Assembly: GCA_029261295.1 (NCBI GenBank)
Contig: JAJDBP010000002.1
Span: 62,001-126,000, forward strand
Length of the DNA: 64,000 nt
Origin: Nitrospirales bacterium
Lineage (GTDB): Bacteria > Nitrospirota > Nitrospiria > Nitrospirales > UBA8639
Reading direction: 5' to 3'
The stretch's first letter is position 1; each line of letters begins with the position of its first letter. The translations under genes and the position numbers were made by a program. This document shows, piece after piece, positions 26,495 to 34,568 of the stretch. The notes below the pieces were generated by a model. It saw nothing but the letters and a program-made list of their open reading frames with translations, did no database searches and was not told where the DNA came from.

Positions 26495-27038
26495 AAATAT
26501 TGAGGTGAGGGCCGTCAGGGTAAAGCCCTCATTCTTGAATCTCAGATTTTGTTATTGAAGAAAAGCCTAAAATCACACACAGGGCATTGAAGTCCTGTGT
26601 GTGAATTGAGAGACCACGAATTTCGAGTCTTGGGTTTTGGCCAGTAGGAGCCCATTCTGCCTCGGCTAGTTCAGTCAATTTCCTTGCCTTCAGCTCCCAT
26701 ACTCTCTCTTCTCTCTTAGAAAAGTCTTTCCATCCCTTAATTTCCTACGGACTATTCAAAATGCGCTGTACCTAGTTGTTTTGAAGCAGCCAGTTTCTTC
26801 GACAGTGCTGTCAGGTTTCTTATCGAGAAATCCCATTTTTCCCCTCATCCACATCAAGATTGAGCTCGTTGGCCAGAAAACAATACAGGCTCTATTTTTA
26901 TCTTTGGTTACTTTCATCTTCATTGCAGGATGATCATGTTCCGCTATTTTTCATTGCGTGAGATGGTATGTCGATTGCTTGAAATTGCCGTAAATAAAAA
27001 ATATTGAAAACAACATCCTGTGGGTAGGAGGAGATGAA
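26495..27038. other. 544-base intergenic region with a perfect inverted repeat
   Basis: No convincing gene is present. The main feature is a perfect 11-base inverted repeat, TCACACACAGG (26573-26583) and CCTGTGTGTGA (26594-26604), with a 10-base loop and no T-run. It could be an operator, an mRNA-stabilising hairpin, or a weak terminator of the CHRD gene. The rest is AT-rich upstream sequence of the PEP-CTERM gene. A 25-codon frame near 26931-27008 is too weak to call. Confidence 0.5.
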
Positions 27039-27872
27039 ATGAAACAAATGTGTATTCGTCAATTTGCGATCGGCGCGGCTCTTGCTGTAGGTCTCGGTTT
27101 TTCCGGTCCAGCCCTTGTTCAGGCTAATTCGTTTTCAGTTGATAATGCCTTGTCTGAAGCTCCTTATCATAACGGAAATCATAATCATGCGTTGTGGATG
27201 CCTGGATTGGAGAGTGGAGTTGGGAACGATTTTGTGTTCACCAATGGGACGGGTTTGGGAACCTTTATAGAAAATGCAGATGGAACAGCCACCTTAACTG
27301 GGATGGTGGTGAGTGAGACTCACCCTACCACTCGTGGGTGGAATCTCAATGTGACCTTAAATAATCGAACAACTTCTGTGCTTTCAGGTAGTCCCAAAAA
27401 AGAATTACGATTTGATGCTCCTTCATATGTTGAACAAAGTGGGCCAGTTGATACTAAGACATGGCATTATTATGGAGAGAAAAATGGAGCATCCACCTTT
27501 ATGGGGAATTCCATTGGTACTTTAGAGGGAAAAGGACTGTATCAAGGATTTGTCCTTCAGTTGACCGGCTTCGGAGCGAATTTTCAAGTGGGAGAAGGGG
27601 CCAACGGGAAAAATACTCATTTAGGTGCCTCAGGTTGGTTTAATTGGATGGTAACCGCACCGGGTACAAATGCAGTGGCGGTGACGGATTCCAATAACAG
27701 GGAAATTGGTCTTCGCCTGGGTAACATAACCCTTAAGCATAGACAAGGCTCAAACCACGGTGATTTTAATATTGATCTGAAACCAGTTCCCGAACCCGGA
27801 ACTTTTCTTCTCCTTGGTTCAGGTCTAGCAGGGTTAGGGTGGTGGCGATCTCGGAAGCCATCAGTCGCCTGA
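27039..27872 (+). CDS. PEP-CTERM sorting-domain protein
   Basis: The 277-residue protein has a strong ribosome-binding site (TAGGAGGAG), a signal peptide ending near VQANSFSV and a Gly/Asn-rich mature domain of beta character. The C-terminus is a typical PEP-CTERM anchor: VPEPGTFLLLGSGLAGLGWW and then RSRK. This signal is recognised by an exosortase and marks proteins for envelope or extracellular sorting with exopolysaccharide. No exosortase gene is in the window. The middle domain (LNVTLNNRT...) is not recognised. A terminator follows at 27902-27946. Confidence 0.9.
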   Translation: MKQMCIRQFAIGAALAVGLGFSGPALVQANSFSVDNALSEAPYHNGNHNHALWMPGLESGVGNDFVFTNGTGLGTFIENADGTATLTGMVVSETHPTTRGWNLNVTLNNRTTSVLSGSPKKELRFDAPSYVEQSGPVDTKTWHYYGEKNGASTFMGNSIGTLEGKGLYQGFVLQLTGFGANFQVGEGANGKNTHLGASGWFNWMVTAPGTNAVAVTDSNNREIGLRLGNITLKHRQGSNHGDFNIDLKPVPEPGTFLLLGSGLAGLGWWRSRKPSVA

Positions 27873-27901
27873 TTGAATTTGTCATAGAGAATGATTGAAT
27901 T

Positions 27902-27946
27902 AAAAAAGCGACCGCTTTTCATTTCGAAAAGCGGCCGCTTTTTATT
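27902..27946 (+). terminator. Rho-independent terminator
   Basis: AAAAAGCGACCGCTTTTC pairs with GAAAAGCGGCCGCTTTTT around ATTTC, with a T-run. It ends the PEP-CTERM transcript. Confidence 0.9.
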
Positions 27947-28046
27947 AAATGCCCGCCCTTTTTTCCCTTCTTTCGAAAACCGACATATCATCTCTTCGTC
28001 AAATCCTAATCAACCTGCATTTTCCTCTCATTAAGGGAGGTCCCTT

Positions 28047-28214
28047 ATGGGGTTAAACCCAGGTGCTACGTTCAAGATGGGTAGGGAATCTTCCGAGAAG
28101 ATAAGGAGGGTAATCTCCAGAATTTTTTTAATAATATCTCCTAGAATTCATAAAGATATGAATCTGATTCATAACCTTTGGGCTCATAAAGGTTTTCAAT
28201 GCAAGAGGCCCTAA
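28047..28214 (+). CDS. Possible 55-residue leader or small protein overlapping the GAF kinase start
   Basis: An ATG at 28047 follows a well-spaced GGGAGG (28035-28040). The frame runs 55 codons, basic and hydrophobic (EKIRRVISRIFLIISPRIHK), and ends at 28214, 16 bases inside the kinase frame that begins at 28199. The kinase itself has only a weak ribosome-binding site, so translational coupling is plausible. It could also be chance; the protein is not recognised. Confidence 0.35.
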   Translation: MGLNPGATFKMGRESSEKIRRVISRIFLIISPRIHKDMNLIHNLWAHKGFQCKRP

Positions 28215-29410
28215 TCCCTCAAGACGAAGAAGCTCGTCTTCATGCTCTCCTCCAGTATGACATTTTAGATACGGAGGCTGAAGCGGTCTATGACGATTTC
28301 GTGAGGCTGGCTTCCTTTATTTGCCAAACGCCAATTGCCTTAATCAGTTTGGTGGACCCCAATCGGCAATGGTTTAAAGCCAAAGTTGGATGCTCAGCTT
28401 CAGAAACCTCTCGTGAGATTGCCTTTTGTTCACATGCCATCCTCCAGTCTGATGTGTTTGTAGTACCCGATACTCAAGCCGATCAACGTTTTTTTGATAA
28501 TCCCCTGGTAACAGGGGATCCGCATATTCGATTTTATGCTGGTGCTCCTCTGATCACCCCTGATGGCTTAGCTATAGGGACATTATGTGCGATTGACCGT
28601 GAACCTCGAAAATTATCTCAGGAACAAATCTCGTCGTTGGAAACACTGGCTCGACAGGTGGTCTCCCAGTTGGAATTACGTCGTCTCACCAAGGAGCTGC
28701 AACAGGTTGTAGAAAGCAAGAACAAATTATTTCATATCTTATCCCATGACCTGCGCTCACCTTTTAATGGCATTCTGGCATTCGCCAAAATGTTAACGGA
28801 GGAAGCTGAAACCTTGACCACGGATGAAATCCAAGACTTTTCTCAAACAGTCCTAACTTCCGCAGAGCAATTCATGCATTTGCTTGAAAATCTTTTGCAA
28901 AGCACACGGTTTGAATTAGGGTCTTTGGAATATCGGCCATGCAACATTGTCATTGACACCGTTGTGGCCAATGTCCTAATGCTCTTGAAGAACAATGCCA
29001 CTCAGAAGAAGGTTCATCTGTCTTATGAACCGAATCCTGGGAAGGAAGTGTTTGCGGATCAGACTATGCTTCATTCGATTTTTCAAAACCTGATCGGGAA
29101 TGCTATCAAATTTACCCCTAGCGGTGGGCGAGTCATGATTCAAGTAACTGAGCAAGATGCCATGTATCAAATATCTATCGTTGACACTGGGGTAGGGGTC
29201 ACTCCAGAAAAGGTTTCAATGCTATTTGAGCCGATGGTTGGACGAACCACAGATGGCACGTCAGGGGAAAAAGGCACTGGATTAGGCTTACTGCTTTGTA
29301 AAGACTTTGTTGAGAAACATGGGGGGCGTTTGTGGGTAGATTCTGTGGTTGGACAAGGCACGTCTTTTCATCTCACCCTCCCAATCGTTCATTCACCTGT
29401 TTCTTTCTGA
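28199..29410 (+). CDS. GAF-domain sensor histidine kinase
   Basis: The 403-residue soluble kinase has an N-terminal GAF domain of the LLQYDILDTxxE type (about 10-165: ALISLVDPNRQWFKAKVG, GTLCAIDREPR). HisKA follows with the phospho-accepting H-box HILSHDLRSPFNG, then HATPase_c with N-box NLIGNAIKFTPSG, G1 VDTGVGV and G2 GEKGTGLGLLLCKDF. No transmembrane segment is present, so it senses an intracellular signal such as a small molecule or redox state. No response regulator adjoins it. An overlapping small ORF at 28047-28214 may couple its translation. Confidence 0.9.
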   Translation: MQEALIPQDEEARLHALLQYDILDTEAEAVYDDFVRLASFICQTPIALISLVDPNRQWFKAKVGCSASETSREIAFCSHAILQSDVFVVPDTQADQRFFDNPLVTGDPHIRFYAGAPLITPDGLAIGTLCAIDREPRKLSQEQISSLETLARQVVSQLELRRLTKELQQVVESKNKLFHILSHDLRSPFNGILAFAKMLTEEAETLTTDEIQDFSQTVLTSAEQFMHLLENLLQSTRFELGSLEYRPCNIVIDTVVANVLMLLKNNATQKKVHLSYEPNPGKEVFADQTMLHSIFQNLIGNAIKFTPSGGRVMIQVTEQDAMYQISIVDTGVGVTPEKVSMLFEPMVGRTTDGTSGEKGTGLGLLLCKDFVEKHGGRLWVDSVVGQGTSFHLTLPIVHSPVSF

Positions 29411-29590
29411 AAAACGTATGTTCGGAATATTCTCTAGCCAACATTGACCCTGCCTACGTATTCGATACCCTCACAAGATTTTTGATTCTGAAACATCATG
29501 TCCCATTATTGAATGGGCGTTCATTTGGTAGAAGGCAAGTTTTTTGAAATCAGCTAACTCATACAATAGAGCTGAGGGAAAAGAACGATT

Positions 29591-30166
29591 TTATTCCAGA
29601 GGGATCAATATCTCTAATCCGCCCATTATATCGTTGAGTTTGAAATCACGTTTCGGGCTTCTTCCATGGGCATTATGGCAGTTCACACAGGCGCGACTGA
29701 CTGCCCGGTCTGGGAAAATGGCTTGATAATATTTCCGCTTCTCTAGCTCAATTTCCTGTTCCGCGACTTCTCCATAGTTAATGACTTGTTCTAATGCCTG
29801 CCGTTCTTTCTCTGATTCTGGAGCATTTTCCTGATTGATGGGCCATAAACTAACTAATCGGTAGCGAAATGGCTTTCCACGAACCTGTAGTCCTCGCGAA
29901 GATTCTTTGAAAAACTGTGCCGGGAGTGGCAAGGTACGGTCTTCTCTCCAATTTTCCGTGGCATTCACAATGAGCATGGCTTCCATCCTCTCCACGACGT
30001 GCTGGGCGTAAAATGTTCGGTCGGCTTGAAGAACGGCATGCAAGTAATCGGCGACCACTCGTATGGGAAGGCCTGTGGTAGGGGCCATCTTAAATCCGAT
30101 AACCCAGCCCAGAAGAAGGCCCATCAGACCTGCGCTCAATGAGATAAGGATGGTTTTTCCGCTCAT
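29591..30166 (-). CDS. Tll0287-like (DUF3365) single c-type haem protein
   Basis: The 191-residue protein has one N-terminal membrane anchor (ILISLSAGLMGLLLGWVIGF) and a periplasmic domain of the Tll0287-like fold: PIRVVADYLHAVLQ, GLQVRGKPFRYRLVSLWPINQENAP, then a CVNCHN haem c site (CxxCH). The family occurs alone or as the sensor domain of kinases and cyclases and is thought to sense redox state or gases. It is divergent from the CHASE3/HAMP kinase at 30423, and sensing for that kinase is a possible but untested link. Confidence 0.82.
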   Translation of the reverse strand: MSGKTILISLSAGLMGLLLGWVIGFKMAPTTGLPIRVVADYLHAVLQADRTFYAQHVVERMEAMLIVNATENWREDRTLPLPAQFFKESSRGLQVRGKPFRYRLVSLWPINQENAPESEKERQALEQVINYGEVAEQEIELEKRKYYQAIFPDRAVSRACVNCHNAHGRSPKRDFKLNDIMGGLEILIPLE

Positions 30167-30422
30167 ATCTCCTCGACTTGGAGAACCGGAAAAGCTGCGA
30201 ACTTTAGTTTCCTGAAAATCTGTTCAAAGAAGGCACTTGTTGGCATGATAGCAGGATGACCTGGTTTTCCACTACTACCTGTGGATGGCCAGACTTTTAC
30301 TTGACTCGCTGTGGGGCCATGGACAGGTGGCAAATAAATTTCGTAGGCTCCCTTTGGTGATGGCTTTGTTTGTAGGGAATGACATCTCTAGCGTATTCTA
30401 ATTGCATTTTCCTTTTTTGGTT

Positions 30423-32348
30423 ATGAATTTGACTTCATTTTTTTTGAATCTTCCTCTGGCCAAGAAGCTCCTTTTGGTTTCAGCGGTTCCCATGGTGGCC
30501 GTGTTAGTTTTAAGTTTATTGACCTATCGAAGTGTTGAAACGTTTTCTCTAGATGAAGATCATCTCAATGAGGTCTATCATGTCCAGAGTGCCTCTGCTG
30601 AATTCATGCGATTAGTTGTGGATCTTGAGACCGGGTTCCGCGGCTATGTGTTGACGCAGCAACCGCAATTCTTGCAACCCTATCAAGCAGCCAAACAACG
30701 AGTGTTAGCTCTAGGGAATTCTCTTCGCCAAATGGTGGAGAATAATCCTGCCCAACGGATGCTCATTCAATCAGTACAACAGAATATTCATTTGTTGATG
30801 TCTGATAAGGATCGTCTAATTGAGCGAGTGAAAATGGGACATCCGGAAGAGGCCCATGAATACGTGGAAGCAGAAAAGGGACGATTATTAATGTTGGCCA
30901 TTCGAGAAGAAATGGCCCGATTTGATCGTCAAGAGGTTGAACAGTTACAGCAGGCACTGGCGAGCAGTTCGGAAGACCGCTCAATTCTCATGGGAGTCAT
31001 TGTGGGTGGTGGGGCCTTTGCCTTAATTCTCATGCTGCTTCCACTGCAGTTGATTGCGCGTTCCATTACAGGCCCGTTAACTACTCTGGTTAAAACGGTC
31101 GAAAATTTTTCAGGAGGAACAATGCCCAATGTGCCTGTGCTGGATAGGCAAGATGAAATTGGGAATTTGACCAGGGTCATGAATACCGCAGGTACTCAGA
31201 TTCAGCAACATATTCAGCAGATTGAGCAGTCTGGTCAAGAGCTACGGAGTTTAAACCAAGAAATTACATCTTCAGAAGCGAAATACCGTGGCATTGTTGA
31301 TCATGCACCTATTGGTATTTTTACCTTAGAACGGAATCACATTATTTTTAGTAATCGACAAAATTGGATATTAGCTGGGCGAGATCCCGACCAGACTCTA
31401 GATCCTGAGCACATGTGGGAAGCCATTCATCCTGATGATCGAGAAGATGTTCGCAGAACCTTTCACAAAGCTCGGGCAGAAGGTGAGCCTTTCGAGCGGG
31501 TCTTCCGATTTTTACATCAGGATGGAACGGTCAAACGAGTCTTAAGTCGTGCGGTCAGGATTAACGATGAATCTGGTCAGGCCATGGTGTATCAAGGCTT
31601 TAATGTTGATATTACGGCTCTTGAGCAAATGCGAGTGCAATTGAGTCGGTCGGAACGATTAGCCACTCTGGGACAAGTCGCTGCAGGTATTGCTCATGAA
31701 ATTCGGAATCCATTGGTTGGAATTGGGTCTACGGCATCATTGCTATTAGAGGATTTTGCAGAGGGAGATTCCCGACGAGATGATTTGAAAACCATCCTGA
31801 AAGAAACACGGCGATTGGATCGGATTGTCAATCAGATTGTCGATTATGCGCGGCCGCGCGATCTTCTTCCGGTCACCTTTCAGCTTGAGGAATTACTGCA
31901 TGAATCTCTGCAGGTTTTAGCAGACCCGGTACAGCAGAAAGGCATTCATGTGCACCATTATCGGCCTTCAAAAGTGAATAGTCTTTTGGCGGATCGCGAC
32001 CAACTCAAACAAGTCTTCTTGAATATTTTTCAAAATGCTATTGAAGCTATGCCAGCCAATGGTGCTCTTCATATATCTATTGCTGAAGAACTCTATGAAC
32101 ACCATCAAGGACTTCGATTAAAAGTCGAAGATACTGGCAAAGGTATTGAGCCTGCGGTATTGTCTCGAGTCTTCGAGCCATTTTTTACGACGGGGAAACA
32201 TCGTGGAACGGGGCTCGGCTTGGCCATTTGCCGAAATATTATTGAAGCCCATGGTGGAGAGATCCACGCGGAAAGCCAACAGCACATTGGGACCACGATT
32301 TCGCTGTGGCTTCCCTGTGTCTGTCAACCACAACTTTCAACAGTATAA
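30423..32348 (+). CDS. CHASE3-HAMP-PAS sensor histidine kinase
   Basis: The 641-residue kinase starts at the ATG at 30423 (an upstream TTG at 30402 is less likely). The order is TM1, a CHASE3 sensor with the typical DLETGFRGYVLT motif, TM2 (ILMGVIVGGGAFALILMLL), HAMP, PAS (YRGIVDHAPIGIFTLERN), HisKA (H-box AAGIAHEIRNPLVGI) and HATPase_c (NIFQNAIEAMP, GKGIEP, RGTGLGLAI). It is NtrB-like. The NtrC-type regulator starts two bases after its stop, so the two form an operon and very probably a cognate pair. Confidence 0.93.
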   Translation: MNLTSFFLNLPLAKKLLLVSAVPMVAVLVLSLLTYRSVETFSLDEDHLNEVYHVQSASAEFMRLVVDLETGFRGYVLTQQPQFLQPYQAAKQRVLALGNSLRQMVENNPAQRMLIQSVQQNIHLLMSDKDRLIERVKMGHPEEAHEYVEAEKGRLLMLAIREEMARFDRQEVEQLQQALASSSEDRSILMGVIVGGGAFALILMLLPLQLIARSITGPLTTLVKTVENFSGGTMPNVPVLDRQDEIGNLTRVMNTAGTQIQQHIQQIEQSGQELRSLNQEITSSEAKYRGIVDHAPIGIFTLERNHIIFSNRQNWILAGRDPDQTLDPEHMWEAIHPDDREDVRRTFHKARAEGEPFERVFRFLHQDGTVKRVLSRAVRINDESGQAMVYQGFNVDITALEQMRVQLSRSERLATLGQVAAGIAHEIRNPLVGIGSTASLLLEDFAEGDSRRDDLKTILKETRRLDRIVNQIVDYARPRDLLPVTFQLEELLHESLQVLADPVQQKGIHVHHYRPSKVNSLLADRDQLKQVFLNIFQNAIEAMPANGALHISIAEELYEHHQGLRLKVEDTGKGIEPAVLSRVFEPFFTTGKHRGTGLGLAICRNIIEAHGGEIHAESQQHIGTTISLWLPCVCQPQLSTV

Positions 32349-32350
32349 AT

Positions 32351-33739
32351 ATGCGCGCGACAATTTTTGTAACCGATGATGATGAAGTTGTTCGTCAGGC
32401 GATTAGCCGGCGATTGGCGAAGCGCCATCATGAGGTCCGAAGCTTTGATTCTGGTGAGGCGTTACTTGTGGCGCTTGACTCTGATTTGCCTGACATCATT
32501 TTTCTAGATTTAAAAATGACCGGCATGAGTGGGCTAGAAACTCTTAAGCATGTGCGATCAAAAACACAACAAGCGTTAGTTATTTTGCTGACGGCTTATG
32601 GCACCGTCGAAGATGCTGTTGAGGCTATGCGGCTAGGTGCCTACGATTTTCTCATCAAAAGCGTGGATCTCTCAGGAGTGGAGCCAGTGATTGATCGGGC
32701 GTTGGAATATTTAACGTTGCGTCGCCGGATTGATTTCGAAACACAAGATCGCCCTGGCCGGTATGCTTTGCAAAGCCTGGTGTCCAATAGCCCCAGCATG
32801 ATTGAGTTAGTTGGACAAATTCAGGAAATGGCTCAAAACCTGAATACGACCGTATTATTGTTCGGAGAAACAGGAACAGGCAAAGAATTTGTTGCACGAG
32901 TGTTACATCACAATGGTCCTCGAGCAAAAGGACCGTTTGTTGGGGTGAATTGTACGGCTATTCCTCAGGAGTTATTTGAAAGTGAGTTATTTGGGTATGA
33001 GCGTGGGGCGTTTACGGGAGCACATCAACGCAAACCGGGGCTTTGTGAGCAGGCTGAAGGCGGAACACTTTTTTTGGATGAAATTGGCGATTTAAACCCT
33101 ACCATGCAAGCGAAGCTGCTTCGTGTCCTTCAAGAACGATCATTTAAACGTCTTGGAGGACGTCAAGATATTGAAGTTGATTTTCGGTTGATCGCCGCGA
33201 CGAATAGAGATCTTCGGAAAGAAGTCTCGCAAGGGAACTTTCGTGAAGATCTGTATTTTCGATTGAATGTGGTGTCACTCAATCTTCCTCCATTGCGGCA
33301 ACGCATTGAAGATATCATCCCTCTGGGCTTGCAGACCTTGATTCGGCACAGTCAAGAGTTAGGCAAAGCGGTTACGGCGATTGATTCTGAAGCGCAACAG
33401 TTTTTGGAGCGCTATTCCTATCCAGGCAATATTCGAGAGCTCCAAAATATTATTGAAAGAGCGGTCATTTTCTGCCGAGGACAAAGTTTGACCAGTGGGG
33501 ATTTGCCGCGCGAAGTTCAGGAAGTGGCGAGATCTCCCGTGAATGTTGTGACACAGGGAGGGGAGCCTACCGTGCGCATTGAGATGAAGCTGGGTGAGCA
33601 CACGCTGGGAGATATTGAACATACCCTCATTGAGGAAGTGATGCGGGTATCGGATTTCAATAAAAGTTTGGCTGCGAAGCATCTGGGAATCACACGGTTT
33701 GCTTTGGATCGCCGTCTCAAAAAACAATCAGACGCCTAA
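32351..33739 (+). CDS. Sigma-54-dependent NtrC-family response regulator
   Basis: Counting from the ATG at 32351, the protein has 462 residues. An N-terminal receiver domain (TDDDEVVRQ acidic pocket; phospho-acceptor Asp in IIFLDLKMTGMSG) precedes a complete AAA+ sigma-54 activator domain: Walker A GETGTGKE, GAFTGA loop, Walker B GGTLFLDEIGDL, and the RLIAATNRDL sensor region. A Fis-type helix-turn-helix sits at the C-terminus (FNKSLAAKHLGITRFALDRRLKK). It is the regulator for the kinase just upstream. Target promoters would carry a sigma-54 box; I found none nearby. Confidence 0.95.
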   Translation: MRATIFVTDDDEVVRQAISRRLAKRHHEVRSFDSGEALLVALDSDLPDIIFLDLKMTGMSGLETLKHVRSKTQQALVILLTAYGTVEDAVEAMRLGAYDFLIKSVDLSGVEPVIDRALEYLTLRRRIDFETQDRPGRYALQSLVSNSPSMIELVGQIQEMAQNLNTTVLLFGETGTGKEFVARVLHHNGPRAKGPFVGVNCTAIPQELFESELFGYERGAFTGAHQRKPGLCEQAEGGTLFLDEIGDLNPTMQAKLLRVLQERSFKRLGGRQDIEVDFRLIAATNRDLRKEVSQGNFREDLYFRLNVVSLNLPPLRQRIEDIIPLGLQTLIRHSQELGKAVTAIDSEAQQFLERYSYPGNIRELQNIIERAVIFCRGQSLTSGDLPREVQEVARSPVNVVTQGGEPTVRIEMKLGEHTLGDIEHTLIEEVMRVSDFNKSLAAKHLGITRFALDRRLKKQSDA

Positions 33740-33767
33740 ACGTTTGCCCTTGTTGGCCATCCATGCT

Positions 33768-33863
33768 TTAGCGATCTGAATTCTTGCGACTCTTAAACAA
33801 GACAATCAGACCAATGACTCCAATGACGATGCCAAGGAATCCAAGAATTTCTAAGGCTCCCAT
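33768..33863 (-). CDS. 31-residue single-pass membrane peptide
   Basis: From the ATG at 33863, which follows GTGGAGAC, the frame encodes a very small protein with one hydrophobic helix (ILGFLGIVIGVIGLIVLF) and a basic C-terminus (KSRKNSDR). Longer starts reach 33956. Such peptides can be accessory subunits of membrane complexes or regulators. Its gene lies about 100 bases downstream of the DCC-family gene on the same strand. Function unknown. Confidence 0.5.
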   Translation of the reverse strand: MGALEILGFLGIVIGVIGLIVLFKSRKNSDR

Positions 33864-33970
33864 ATTTTCGTCTCCACGTACATGAAACATCCTCCGGTAG
33901 ATTTTCAAGCCATCCTCTTTCAATCGTAGATATCCAAAAACGAAGACTGAGCACAATTGAATGAATTCTG

Positions 33971-34411
33971 CTAGACCTCATAGCGAAATCGATCTTGGTA
34001 TTCTGGTGGGGGTCGATAGCACGTTGTGAGGGTTCCTCGTAGTTGATAGCGACAGTGAGCAATCAAGTCGTAGATGCTGTCTCGTAGAACGGTTGGAAGC
34101 AAAATAAGCGGATAATACAAAATGCGCCAAAGACCGCCAAGGCGATGAATAATGTGTAAGGCGGCGGTAGATTTGGTGAAGTAGTTTTCTGGGGAGATCA
34201 CGACAAAGGTCGAAAAATTCTCTTGGGATAGATTGTACTTCGCTAGCTGCTGCTGCCCTAGCGGGGATTGGAGTGGAGCGAATTGAAACCGTTTTTCGGA
34301 GTCATGCCTGACCAGAAAGCGTACCCATCCAGTACACCATCCACAAACGCCGTCAAAAAGAATGAGCCATGGAGTAGGGGGGTGGTATTCAGCTGTGTGT
34401 TTTTGCTTCAT
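33971..34411 (-). CDS. DCC-family thiol-disulfide oxidoreductase (DUF393)
   Basis: The 146-residue protein has the DUF393 signature: LILFDGVCGWCTGWVRFLVRHD (DGVCGWC, the family's DxxCxxC), RFQFAPLQSPLGQ, and a C-terminal LTTCYRPPPEYQDRF. The two close cysteines fit a thioredoxin-like active site. No signal peptide is present, so it acts in the cytoplasm. The substrate is unknown. The small membrane peptide gene follows downstream. Confidence 0.88.
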   Translation of the reverse strand: MKQKHTAEYHPPTPWLILFDGVCGWCTGWVRFLVRHDSEKRFQFAPLQSPLGQQQLAKYNLSQENFSTFVVISPENYFTKSTAALHIIHRLGGLWRILYYPLILLPTVLRDSIYDLIAHCRYQLRGTLTTCYRPPPEYQDRFRYEV

Positions 34412-34568
34412 ACGAAACCCTTCACGTCAAGTTCGTTTTCTCTTTAAAGCTTGCCACTTGAAATAATCATCTGTCCAGTCAGAAAAAGCTCTTTTCAAGA
34501 CCGGACAATATTGTGGGCCGATCGCGCGATTGATAAAATGAGGTTCTCCATGAGAATGTCAATCGCCC

